From Thalassolituus maritimus (lineage in GTDB: Bacteria > Pseudomonadota > Gammaproteobacteria > Pseudomonadales > Oceanobacteraceae), in the NCBI GenBank assembly GCA_913019975.1, contig CAJWBH010000003.1, forward strand, positions 62,001 through 126,000: a stretch of DNA of 64,000 nt, written 5' to 3'. The notes below the pieces were generated by a model that saw only the letters and a program-made list of their open reading frames with translations, was not told where the DNA came from and ran no database searches. Positions 16,955 through 26,217 of this stretch are shown here, in pieces (the first letter of the stretch is position 1; each line of letters starts with the position of its first letter). Position numbers and translations under genes: made by a program.

Positions 16955-19900
16955 ATGTTAATGAGATCTCTGTTCCCGACACTGACAACCCGACTGCACC
17001 GGAGCGCCAAGCACGCTCTGGGCGTCCTGTTGTCTGTGTTGCTGGCACACTCCGCGCAGGCGGCAGTGACGCCAACCGGAACAGAGATCACTAACACGGT
17101 TATCGCGACCTATTCTGTCAACGCAGAAAGCTTTACCCGCAGTGACTCGGCCAGCCTGACGACTCAGGAAGTAAATCCGGGTCCTGTGGTTCCTACCCCA
17201 GCCAATATCCGTCTTGCTCATATTGATGACGACGGCACGCCATTAACTCTCAATGGCACCGACTATGGCGATGGGCAGGGTAACTTTACTCCGTATACCG
17301 GCTTTGAAGATGAAAATGGCAACACCATTAACTTCCCGGCCACCGTAAATATTTCGGATGATGAATTCGGTTACCGTGCAGGTGAGCCGGTCATCATCAT
17401 TGTTGAAGATCAGGACAAGAACCTGAATCCCGCCCGTCCGGACACCATAGTTGTGACTATCACAACACCAGGCGGCAGTGATACCGAACAACTGACCCTT
17501 TTTGAAACCGGCGATAATACAGGTATTTTCGCTGCCGTCCTGCCGAGCCAGGATACCAATCAGGGCACACAGCCCTACGACGGTATTATTTCGGTGAAGA
17601 CAGGCACAGAGCTTTCGGTAAGCTATACCGACCCGACCGACCCTGCCGACAGCGTTGCTGCTCAGACTCTGTTTAATCCGGTGTCCCGAGTATTCAGCTC
17701 CAGCGATGGCAGCCCGGTGAACGGTGTCAGCGTAACTCTGATGAATGCAGATACCGGACTACCAGCAACTGACAAGGTATTCTACGAAGACGGTGTAACG
17801 CCCTACCCTGTTACGGTTGTCAGCGGTCCGGCGGGTAATCTTCAGGCCAGTAGAATGCAGGCTGGCAGTGTACAGGCCACTGCGGTGAAACCCGAGTTTG
17901 CTGCCGGTCAGTTCTGGTTCCCGTACGTTGAAGACGGTAACTACTTCCTTGAAATCGAAGGCCCGGCCACCTTCCGGGTGCCTTCGGAAATTGATGACGA
18001 GACCCTGCGCGATACGCTCAACGGCCCGTTTGATGTCACAGGCATTTCGCGCGGCGAAACGTTCAGCGTTAACAATCAGGTATTCCGCACAGATATCGGT
18101 GCTGACCCGCTGGATAACAGCCTGCTGCTGAGCAAGCAGTCTGATTACAATGAAGCCGGCATTGGCGACAGCCTCAAGTTCACCATTAACCTCGTTAACA
18201 ACGAAGTTGATGCTAGCGACGTCACTCTTGTCGACCAGCTGCCCGCCGGTCTTCGCTACATGGAAGGCTCTGCCCGCCTGAACAACGAGAAAGTCGACTT
18301 CGACCTCAGTCGTGACGGTCGCACCCTGACCCTGCCCATTGCCACCATCCAGGCCTTCGAGCGACTGCAACTGACCTATGTTGCGCAGGTCACAGCACTG
18401 GCGAAAGGTGAAGTGGTCAACCGGGTATCTCTGAACGACGATGTACTGGTCGCAAACGATGCCAGCGCTAAGGTCATTATCCGCGATGAATTCTTCAAAG
18501 ATACGGCCCGCCTGTTCGGTCGTATTTACCTTGATGATTGTGAAGGCAACCAGGCCTCGGTCGACGGTGTCCCGGATATCCGCCTGTTTATGGAAGACGG
18601 CACCTATGTCGTGTCAGATGAAAATGGCGAATGGCACATCGAAGACGTCACTCCGGGCACCCACGTTGTGCAGATGGACACGGCCACCATCCCGCCATAC
18701 ATGGAACTGATGGAGTGTCCGCAGCGCGGCTTCCACGCTGGTCGCAGCTACAGCCAGTTCGTTGATGTGCAGCCGGGTAGCTTCTGGCGCGTTGATTTCT
18801 TCCTGAAGATGCGCGAACCGGAAGTCGGCGAAATTCGCCAACAACTTGACCACGCTCTGCTGCCATTCACAGCGGAAGAAATAAACGAGCGTCCATACGC
18901 ATCACCGGTTGACCATAAGGTACGTTACCGCTTTACACTGGATGGCAACGGCCTGCCCCTGCAGAATGTGACAGGCATGATTTCGCTACCAGAGGGCCTT
19001 GTATACGAAACTGGCTCAAGCACACTGGATGGCCGGGCGATTGAAGACCCGACGGTCACTTACGGTACTCTCGTTTACCGTCTGAACGACAAACCTGAAG
19101 AATGGCAGAACGTCATTGAGTTCAATGCGTACATCAGTGACCGCGCTCCCATGGGTGAACTCATCACTCGTGCGGTCACCCGCTTCCAGGCAGATGCTCA
19201 GTCTCCGCAACAGATTCAGCCGGTCAGCACCTCAATCAAGCTGGTGCTGCCGCCGAAAGAAGAAAACGTGAAACCTGTCGTACCGCCAAAGTTTGCCAAC
19301 TTCTCAGACATTCTGACGGAAGAAGATAAGCTGAACCTGGTGAATGTGATTGAAGCACTGGATGGTCTCGGCAACCTCGAACTCAAAGTGATTGGCCACA
19401 CCGACAGCTCACGGATTTCCAGCCGCGTGCAGCATATCTTTGCCAATAACCAGGTGCTGTCTGAAGCGCGTGCTGACTCGGTCGCGGATTTCCTCGCCAA
19501 TGAACTGGGTATTCCACGCTCACAAATCATCGCTGAGGGGCGAGGGCCTTCTGAACCTGTTGCTTCAAACCGAACCGCCGAAGGCCGCGCACAGAACCGA
19601 CGTGTTGAAGTGAAAGTCCTCAACGCTGATGCAGTGGTTGATCTGGCGAGTGCTGGCAGTGATGTTCAGGTCGCTAAAGTACAATCCCTGATTCCCGGAC
19701 TTACCGGCCTATTAGCCACAGCAGCAGGTAATCCAGCACGCCTGCCATCCGAAATGGCCATCCCTGAATATGACGAAAACTGGTTCCGTACCGCGCCGGA
19801 TGAAGCTCAGTGGATCTGGCCACCTCTGGATCGCAGCCCATCAATCAGCTCAACCAAGATTGCGGTATCTCATTCCAAGAAACAACGCGCCACACTGACG

Positions 19901-22822
19901 TTGAACGGTAAACCTGTGAGTGCCCTGAACTTCGACGGCAACACCAGTAGTAAAACCCGCGATCTGGTGATCAGCCAATGGCGTGGTGTTGACCTGATGT
20001 CTGGCCCTAACCATTTCGAAGTGACAGTGATGGATACGGCCGGTCGTGTCGTCAAACGTATCAAGAAAACCGTGCACTTTGCCGAAGCGCCAGCCAAGGC
20101 CGAGTTTATAAAAGACGAAAGCATGCTGGTCGCCGACGGTATTAATCCACCTGTCGTAGCCGTGCGCCTGACTGACAAAGAAGGCTTCCCGATTCGCGCT
20201 AACGTTCAGGGTCAGGTCGAAATCCTTGAGCCATACACTCTCTATAGTGAACAACGCGAACAAGAGATCAGTCCGCTGACCGACATGCAGAAACCTGCCT
20301 ATCAGGTTGGTCAGGATGGTATTGCACATATTCGTCTGGCCCCGACTTTCCGCTCGGGAGAGGTGGTCATGCGCTTCAAGCACAGCAATGGTCAGACCGA
20401 CGAAATCCGCGCCTGGCTGAAGCCAAAAGAACGTGAATGGATCTTTGTGGGTCTGGGTGATCTGGCCGTCGGCTATAACGCCAATGGTGGCAACAGTGAC
20501 TCAATGAAAGCCGCCGGGGTTGATGACAACATTTACCACGACGGGCGTCTGGCCTTCTTCGCTCAGGGTCAGGTTCTGGGCGAGTGGCTGGTCACTGCAG
20601 CGTACGACTCGGGCAAAGAAGACGCCGAGCCTTTCGCGCGCCTCATTGAGCCAGACCGGTATTACACCCTCTACGGTGACGCCAGCCAGCAGCAACTCGA
20701 TGCCAGCTCAGCCCGTAAACTGTATGTCCGGGTTGAAAAAGAGCGTTTCTACACAGTATTTGGTGATATCGACACCAACCTGACCGTCACGGAGCTTGGC
20801 CGCTACAGTCGTAAACTGACCGGTATCCAGACCGTGTATCAGGGCGACATTGCTGAATTCTCCGGTTTCGTCAGCCAGACGGATCAGGGCTTTATGCGTG
20901 AGGAGATTCAGGGGGATGGTACTTCTGGTCTGTATCGCCTGAAAAATCAGCAGCTGGTACTCAACAGCGAGCAGGTTCGCCTGATCGTCCGTGACCGTTA
21001 CCGCAGTGAGAACATTCTGTCGACCACCACCCTGACCCGTAACGTCGATTACGTAATCGATTACTCTGACGGCACGCTCTACTTCAAAGGGCCAGTCGCC
21101 AGCACCGATGACAGCTTTAACCCTCAGTACATCGTTGTCGAATACGAAGTCGAATCAGACGGAGACCTGGGCTACATCGCCGGTGGTCGCGCAGGCGTAA
21201 AGCTGCTTGACGATAAGGTTCGTGCCGGCGTGACGACGATTACGCAGAACCAGAGCGGAGACGACCGTCATCTGCGCGCTGCTGACGCGACGCTCAAACT
21301 CGGTAAAACCGAAGTCAAAGCCGAGATTGCTCAATCTGAAGAAGTGGTTTCCGGTAACACTGATACTGCGAACGCTCATCTGGTTGAAGTCTCTCACCGC
21401 GACGATAAATTTGATGCCCGTGCGTATATCCGCGAACAGGAAGATGGCTTTGGTCTGGACCAGACATCCGTCGGCGAAAATGACTTCCGCAAAGAAGGTA
21501 TCGAAGGTAACTGGTACATCAATGATGATAACCGCCTGCAGGTCATGACCTTCCACCGTCTGGGTCTGACCACAGGCTTCGATAGCTATCAGGCTCAGAC
21601 CGACTGGATTCACCGCCTGAGCGACAACCAACAGGTTTCTTTGGGCTTGATTGCAGCTCAGCAGGAGAGTCTGGATAACACCTTGTATACCGATCAGCTG
21701 AGCCTGGGCTATAGCCAGCGCGTCCTGAATAATAGACTGACCCTGAGCAGCCAGCTTCTGACAAATATCTCTGAACGCTCAGATGCTTACGATCGTATGC
21801 TGCTTGGCGCTGATTACCAGATTTCACGCAATTACAGTATTTTCGCCGAGCACGAAACCGGGTTCAGCGATGATGCGCCGGAGCGTTCTATTATGGGTAT
21901 TCGCGCGACGCCTTGGGCCGGCGCACGCGCAGAACAAAGCATTGAACAGGTTGAAGTCGATGATAACTACCGTCTCTTTGCTGTATCTGGCTTAACTCAG
22001 GACTTCCTACTCAACGATAATTGGAGCCTGAGCGCTGGCTTTGAGCAATCCAAAGACCTTGAGAACAGCGTGCCGGTGGAAGATGCCACCACAGAAAACT
22101 TCCACGCAGTCCACGCAGGCTCGGCGTTCAGAACCGAGCAGTGGCAGTGGAACAACCGCCTCGAATACCGCAACGGCACGACCCTCGATAAGTGGGTAGC
22201 ACGCAGTAATCTGTATCATCCGCTGAACGATGCGCTGGCGGCGGGCGGCAGCGTCGACTGGTTCAATGAATCAGGCACTGAGTACTACGCAAACCAACTC
22301 GACCTGCGTTTTGATCTGGCCCTGCGCCCTCGCGTAAACCCGTATGCATTGCTGTGGCAGACGCGCTGGGTTCAGGACACCATCGGCGGTATCGGTGCCC
22401 CTGACCGTACCCGCAAACTGATTAACAATGCGCACCTGAACTGGATGATTACCGGCCGCGATCAGCTCGCTGGGCAATATGGCATCAAGCGTGTTCTTAA
22501 CCAATACGATGGCGATAATTACGCCTCGACCACCGATTTCATGGCCGCAGAATGGCGCCACCACCTGACAGACCGCTGGGATGTCGGTGCCCATGGTCGC
22601 CGTCTACACGCCTACGAAGCAGGCCAGGTAAGCCACGGCGCAGGCCTCTCCGTTGGCTTTATTCCAGCCACTAACACCTGGGTTGGCGTGGGCTATAACT
22701 TCACGGGCTTCATCGACAGCGACTTCTCTGCCGCGAACTTCACCGCACAGGGTGTCTACCTGAAACTGCGCTTCAAAGCCGACCAGGATTCTCTGGCAGC
22801 CATGCGCGCCGCCTTCCGTTAA
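16955..22822 (+). CDS. Gene E: giant outer-membrane protein with DUF11, SdrD_B-like, OmpA and beta-barrel domains
   Basis: 1955 residues. Signal peptide to SAQA, then an orphan-strand segment PTGTEITNTVIATY; an Ig-like domain with ETGDNTGIF; a complete DUF11 domain (about 384-505); an SdrD_B/CNA_B-like domain (515-625, GRIYLDDCEG, PGTHVVQMD); another Ig-like domain; and an OmpA-like peptidoglycan-binding domain (778-892: IGHTD, LSEARADSV, NRRVEV). Ig-like repeats follow, then from about 1161 to the end some 795 residues of alternating beta strands (YTLYGDAS, FYTVFGDIDTNL) reading as a very large outer-membrane barrel ending YLKLRFKAD. Last gene of the unit, with only a weak ribosome-binding site; a GTTAAC-CAG-GTTAAC repeat (16931-16945) precedes it. 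It probably anchors or exports the DUF11 proteins; it resembles no secretion system I can name. Confidence 0.75.
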   Translation: MLMRSLFPTLTTRLHRSAKHALGVLLSVLLAHSAQAAVTPTGTEITNTVIATYSVNAESFTRSDSASLTTQEVNPGPVVPTPANIRLAHIDDDGTPLTLNGTDYGDGQGNFTPYTGFEDENGNTINFPATVNISDDEFGYRAGEPVIIIVEDQDKNLNPARPDTIVVTITTPGGSDTEQLTLFETGDNTGIFAAVLPSQDTNQGTQPYDGIISVKTGTELSVSYTDPTDPADSVAAQTLFNPVSRVFSSSDGSPVNGVSVTLMNADTGLPATDKVFYEDGVTPYPVTVVSGPAGNLQASRMQAGSVQATAVKPEFAAGQFWFPYVEDGNYFLEIEGPATFRVPSEIDDETLRDTLNGPFDVTGISRGETFSVNNQVFRTDIGADPLDNSLLLSKQSDYNEAGIGDSLKFTINLVNNEVDASDVTLVDQLPAGLRYMEGSARLNNEKVDFDLSRDGRTLTLPIATIQAFERLQLTYVAQVTALAKGEVVNRVSLNDDVLVANDASAKVIIRDEFFKDTARLFGRIYLDDCEGNQASVDGVPDIRLFMEDGTYVVSDENGEWHIEDVTPGTHVVQMDTATIPPYMELMECPQRGFHAGRSYSQFVDVQPGSFWRVDFFLKMREPEVGEIRQQLDHALLPFTAEEINERPYASPVDHKVRYRFTLDGNGLPLQNVTGMISLPEGLVYETGSSTLDGRAIEDPTVTYGTLVYRLNDKPEEWQNVIEFNAYISDRAPMGELITRAVTRFQADAQSPQQIQPVSTSIKLVLPPKEENVKPVVPPKFANFSDILTEEDKLNLVNVIEALDGLGNLELKVIGHTDSSRISSRVQHIFANNQVLSEARADSVADFLANELGIPRSQIIAEGRGPSEPVASNRTAEGRAQNRRVEVKVLNADAVVDLASAGSDVQVAKVQSLIPGLTGLLATAAGNPARLPSEMAIPEYDENWFRTAPDEAQWIWPPLDRSPSISSTKIAVSHSKKQRATLTLNGKPVSALNFDGNTSSKTRDLVISQWRGVDLMSGPNHFEVTVMDTAGRVVKRIKKTVHFAEAPAKAEFIKDESMLVADGINPPVVAVRLTDKEGFPIRANVQGQVEILEPYTLYSEQREQEISPLTDMQKPAYQVGQDGIAHIRLAPTFRSGEVVMRFKHSNGQTDEIRAWLKPKEREWIFVGLGDLAVGYNANGGNSDSMKAAGVDDNIYHDGRLAFFAQGQVLGEWLVTAAYDSGKEDAEPFARLIEPDRYYTLYGDASQQQLDASSARKLYVRVEKERFYTVFGDIDTNLTVTELGRYSRKLTGIQTVYQGDIAEFSGFVSQTDQGFMREEIQGDGTSGLYRLKNQQLVLNSEQVRLIVRDRYRSENILSTTTLTRNVDYVIDYSDGTLYFKGPVASTDDSFNPQYIVVEYEVESDGDLGYIAGGRAGVKLLDDKVRAGVTTITQNQSGDDRHLRAADATLKLGKTEVKAEIAQSEEVVSGNTDTANAHLVEVSHRDDKFDARAYIREQEDGFGLDQTSVGENDFRKEGIEGNWYINDDNRLQVMTFHRLGLTTGFDSYQAQTDWIHRLSDNQQVSLGLIAAQQESLDNTLYTDQLSLGYSQRVLNNRLTLSSQLLTNISERSDAYDRMLLGADYQISRNYSIFAEHETGFSDDAPERSIMGIRATPWAGARAEQSIEQVEVDDNYRLFAVSGLTQDFLLNDNWSLSAGFEQSKDLENSVPVEDATTENFHAVHAGSAFRTEQWQWNNRLEYRNGTTLDKWVARSNLYHPLNDALAAGGSVDWFNESGTEYYANQLDLRFDLALRPRVNPYALLWQTRWVQDTIGGIGAPDRTRKLINNAHLNWMITGRDQLAGQYGIKRVLNQYDGDNYASTTDFMAAEWRHHLTDRWDVGAHGRRLHAYEAGQVSHGAGLSVGFIPATNTWVGVGYNFTGFIDSDFSAANFTAQGVYLKLRFKADQDSLAAMRAAFR

Positions 22823-22828
22823 TACGCC

Positions 22829-22859
22829 TCACACCCGTCAGGGACTTCAATGGGTGTGA
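22829..22859 (+). terminator. Hairpin after the DUF11 cluster
   Basis: Inverted repeat TCACACCC/GGGTGTGA with a 15-base loop, just after the gene E stop. There is no T-tract, so an intrinsic terminator is uncertain; it may only protect the transcript end. Confidence 0.35.
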
Positions 22860-22937
22860 CGCAGGTCTCATAAGACACCTCTAATCAGGCCATCTTTTCT
22901 GTTTTAATAGCCGCATGCGTAAACAGCTACAGGAAAG

Positions 22938-23963
22938 ATGATGACGCCGCGTGACCGCCTGATTGATGAACATGGACAACCTCTTTTTGGGCGCTTTGAC
23001 ACCCCTGTCAGCGATATAAATTTTCGCGACTACAAGCTGCGCACCCCGATGGGAAAGCCAATCCTGCCGAAAAAGCGCGACCAGCACTTTAATCAGTTCC
23101 AGTTTGTTTCTATTTCTGCAGATCCTTTGTTCATCGGTCTGGCTATTGTGCGCCTTCGTTTCGCCAGTCATGCCTTTCTGTATTTGTATGATCAGTCAGC
23201 AGAACGCTGGAAAGAATATCGGTTCACGCGCCCCTTCCGTCGTGGACTTCGTTTCGGGCAGCAACCTAATCAGGACATCGTCAGCTTCGTAAAAGGCCGC
23301 AACCGACTGACCATAAAAGCCAGTAACCGACCCGGCGTGCGACAGGTGCGCGTCAGTATGGCCGATGGCACCAGTATTCGGGCCAGTATCGATGAGAGCA
23401 CGCATTACCTCCCGATGTCGGTCTGTACCCGCACCGGCTTCAGTGGCTGGACATATACCCAGAAAAGCAATGCTCGGGTGTGTCAGGGTGAAGTGCAGTG
23501 GCAAGGTCGCACCTATAATCTCGAATCACTTCGGGCACTGGCCGGTGTCGACTGGACAGGTGGCTACATGCGCCATGAAACCAGCTGGAACTGGGCCAGT
23601 ATTTCCGGGCGCCTGAACGATCAACGTAAGATCGGGCTGAACCTGTCTGCTGGCGTGAACGAAACTGGCTTCAGTGAAAATACGCTATGGATAGATGGGG
23701 TACCGACGGTCATGCCCGGCGTCCATTTTCAGTTTAACCGAGAAGATACAGACTCTGGCTGGTCAGTCACATCACACGACAACAGCGTACGTCTCCACTT
23801 CGATCCGGTAGTGAATTATCACGATCACACGAACGCCCTCATCGCCGCCAGTAACTTCCGCCAGTACCTGGGCAGATACAGCGGTGAGATCGACCTTCCC
23901 CACGAGACCATCCATATCGACAATCTCTGGGGACTGGCCGAAGACCATTACGCGCGCTGGTAA
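22938..23963 (+). CDS. DUF2804 family protein
   Basis: A 341-residue cytosolic-looking protein matching the DUF2804 family in length and in C-terminal signatures (HETSWNWASISG, FDPVVNYHDHTN, SNFRQYLGRYSGEI, LWGLAEDHYARW). The family has no established reaction. The Trp-rich beta pattern suggests a lipocalin- or hydroxysteroid-dehydratase-like barrel, which is a guess. AGGAAAG precedes tandem ATGs at 22938 and 22941. It has its own short upstream region and runs convergently towards ccmI, 36 bp away, with no obvious terminator between. Confidence 0.75.
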   Translation: MMTPRDRLIDEHGQPLFGRFDTPVSDINFRDYKLRTPMGKPILPKKRDQHFNQFQFVSISADPLFIGLAIVRLRFASHAFLYLYDQSAERWKEYRFTRPFRRGLRFGQQPNQDIVSFVKGRNRLTIKASNRPGVRQVRVSMADGTSIRASIDESTHYLPMSVCTRTGFSGWTYTQKSNARVCQGEVQWQGRTYNLESLRALAGVDWTGGYMRHETSWNWASISGRLNDQRKIGLNLSAGVNETGFSENTLWIDGVPTVMPGVHFQFNREDTDSGWSVTSHDNSVRLHFDPVVNYHDHTNALIAASNFRQYLGRYSGEIDLPHETIHIDNLWGLAEDHYARW

Positions 23964-23999
23964 TGATCTTTGCTTGTTCTATCTGGCTTTGTGGCTTTG

Positions 24000-25238
24000 T
24001 TATTCGCCGCTGACCTGCTCTGAGATAGTCACCTGAATGGCCTCAGAGCCTCTGGTCGGAACATTAAAGACCTGCCCCTGCCAGTCTCCCGCCTGAGCCA
24101 TTGGCTGGCCGGATAGAGAAACTCGGGCAGTAATGGTCACCTCATCAACGTCACCAATACTGGCGCCTGCTGCCATCGCCATCGAGTTATCCAGCACGAC
24201 CGTGGTCGGCAACTGGGAAACCACAAGACGCTGAACTGCGAGTGGCATCGGCGGCCCATCCAGCTTACGCGCCAGAACAAATACGGTCGCATTGACTGGC
24301 ACCTGCTGACGAACGTCGTCTGCCAGCGCAACGGACACTTCAACTCGCGCAGGGACCATCCAGCTCAGGTCAACACGAGTGCCCTGCTCTTCCAAGACTT
24401 CAGCAGCGCGACCAATACCATTAGCAATGGTTCGGGCTTCCATACTGCCTTCCGGCAACTGTATCCAGAGAGCCTTCCAGTGTTCGATGGCTTGCTGATA
24501 ATTACCCAGCTCATAAGCCATGATCCCGGCTAAACCCAGCGGTTTACGCTGCCCTGGCGCCAGTGCCAGCGCTTCTTTCAGGGTATTGTAGAGCTCATCC
24601 GTAGCCTGCTGCCCAGTCGAGAAGAAGCGCGCCTGAACCATTGACGTCATGATGGCCGCCCGGTCCTGCACCTGTTCATCCGGAAGCTTGGTCAGCAGAT
24701 TTTCGTAGGCTTCTGCCGCTTCGGCAAAACGTGCTTCTGCTTCCAGTAGCCGCCCTCTCAGAAACGCCCACTCCAGATTCTCGGGGTCACGAGCACCGGC
24801 AGAATCAAGTCGCTTCTCCAATTCTTTGTATTCGGTTTCAGATAGCTCTGACGTTGCCGAGTATTCCAGTAGCTGTGTCGCCCGGACTTCGTTGCCAGCC
24901 CCCCAGCTCATGTACAGTGAGTAGGTCGCCGCAAGAGACAGAAGAATCAGAAATGATGTGAAGGCAAAACGCGCAGCCTTACCCGGCCCGGTGTGAAATC
25001 CTGCCGCTTTGTCCGCAGCAGCCAGCAGCTCCCGGTCCAGCTCAAGCATCATAGCCTTACGGTCGTCTTCACTGATGTCCATCGCCTCGACGTCAGCTAC
25101 CCGCTCTTTATAGAGTCTCAGGTTTTCCTGAGCCTGTAGTTTACCGGGGGTTGCCGCTTCAGCCTGAGCATTTCGAATGGCTGGGTATAACAGCACCAGC
25201 AGAAGTACAACCAACAGGCCGATCAGACCAGTAATCAT
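24000..25238 (-). CDS. ccmI: Cytochrome c biogenesis protein CcmI
   Basis: A 412-residue inner-membrane protein with an N-terminal helix (1-22), a cytoplasmic loop, a second helix (about 93-112) and a periplasmic TPR-containing region. In System I maturation CcmI binds apocytochrome c and hands it to the CcmF/H haem ligation complex. TPR-like helices (AFLRGRLLEAEARFAEAAEAY and later) are visible, followed by a beta-rich C-terminal domain of about 120 residues. Last gene of the ccm operon; its ATG overlaps the ccmH stop by four bases (ATGA). Confidence 0.92.
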   Translation of the reverse strand: MITGLIGLLVVLLLVLLYPAIRNAQAEAATPGKLQAQENLRLYKERVADVEAMDISEDDRKAMMLELDRELLAAADKAAGFHTGPGKAARFAFTSFLILLSLAATYSLYMSWGAGNEVRATQLLEYSATSELSETEYKELEKRLDSAGARDPENLEWAFLRGRLLEAEARFAEAAEAYENLLTKLPDEQVQDRAAIMTSMVQARFFSTGQQATDELYNTLKEALALAPGQRKPLGLAGIMAYELGNYQQAIEHWKALWIQLPEGSMEARTIANGIGRAAEVLEEQGTRVDLSWMVPARVEVSVALADDVRQQVPVNATVFVLARKLDGPPMPLAVQRLVVSQLPTTVVLDNSMAMAAGASIGDVDEVTITARVSLSGQPMAQAGDWQGQVFNVPTRGSEAIQVTISEQVSGE

Positions 25239-25699
25239 TTGTTTTCCTCATCGAGACTGGATTTCAACGCTTCGAGGCGGGCCCGCTCTTCCGCAGACAA
25301 CTCGGCAACGGGCTGAGCCTGCTGACGTCGCAACAGCGCCAGCAGCAGAATTCCGGAGAGCAAAAGAAGCGCAGGGCCTCCCCACAACAGCAGAGTATCC
25401 AACCGGAATGGTGGCTTATAACGAACGAAATCACCGTAGCGATCAACCAGATAAGTCACGACTTCATCGTCAGACTTACCTTCCTGCATCAGCTCATACA
25501 CCTTGTCCCGGAGATCCGCAGCGACCGGCGCATTGGAATCGGCCAGGTTCTGGTTCTGACACTTAGGGCAACGCAGATCTTCTGCAAGCTGCTCAAACCG
25601 TGCTGCATCTTCCGGGTCCTGAAACAGATACTTGTGCCCATCAATCACCGACCATGAAGGCAATGCAATCAGGCACAACAACCAAAGACAGTGTTTCAT
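25235..25699 (-). CDS. ccmH: Cytochrome c maturation thioreductase CcmH
   Basis: A 154-residue periplasmic membrane-anchored protein with a signal sequence (to about residue 17), the conserved LRCPKCQNQN motif (Cys44 and Cys47), a three-helix domain and one C-terminal helix (about 102-122). CcmH keeps the apocytochrome CXXCH cysteines reduced for haem attachment, acting with CcmG and CcmF. This is the short CcmH form; the TPR part is the separate CcmI. ATGA overlaps join it to both ccmG and ccmI. Confidence 0.95.
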   Translation of the reverse strand: MKHCLWLLCLIALPSWSVIDGHKYLFQDPEDAARFEQLAEDLRCPKCQNQNLADSNAPVAADLRDKVYELMQEGKSDDEVVTYLVDRYGDFVRYKPPFRLDTLLLWGGPALLLLSGILLLALLRRQQAQPVAELSAEERARLEALKSSLDEENK

Positions 25700-26217
25700 T
25701 GCATCTCTCCGAATTGTTTACCCAGAGATTCCCAGACCACAGGGTTCAGGTCGCCAATGTGCTTACCGCGGATAATGCCTTCTGAATCAATCAGAAAGGT
25801 TTCAGGAGCGCCATACACGCCCAGCTCGAGGCCAAGCTTTCCCTGAGGATCAGACAGGTTGTATGCATAGGGATTGCCGTAAGCCTTGAGCCAGTCCCGT
25901 GCTTTCATCACATCATCCTTGTAATTAATTCCGATGATGCGGATGCCCTGCTCTGCCAGCTCATTCAGAAAGGCGTGCTCGGCTTTGCATGTCGGGCACC
26001 AGGTTGCCCACACATTCACCAGGGCCGGTTGCCCCTGCAGATCTTTCGTTGTCAGGGTTCTGCCGTCTTCGACGACACCCAGCTCGAATTCCGGAAATGG
26101 CTTACCGATAAGCGGTGACGGCAGACTGGTTTTATCTTCGATACCCAGGCCAACCCAGAAGACCAACCCCATCAGAGCGAAGATGACCAGCGGGATAAAT
26201 AGCAGCAGACGGTTCAT
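25696..26217 (-). CDS. ccmG: Thiol:disulfide interchange protein CcmG (DsbE)
   Basis: A 173-residue membrane-tethered periplasmic thioredoxin-like protein: N-terminal anchor helix (about 4-25), thioredoxin fold, active site WCPTC (Cys74, Cys77), and the acidic and GVYGAPETFLID segments typical of CcmG. It reduces CcmH or apocytochrome with electrons from DsbD-type proteins. Coupled by ATGA to ccmF upstream and to ccmH downstream. Confidence 0.95.
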   Translation of the reverse strand: MNRLLLFIPLVIFALMGLVFWVGLGIEDKTSLPSPLIGKPFPEFELGVVEDGRTLTTKDLQGQPALVNVWATWCPTCKAEHAFLNELAEQGIRIIGINYKDDVMKARDWLKAYGNPYAYNLSDPQGKLGLELGVYGAPETFLIDSEGIIRGKHIGDLNPVVWESLGKQFGEMQ

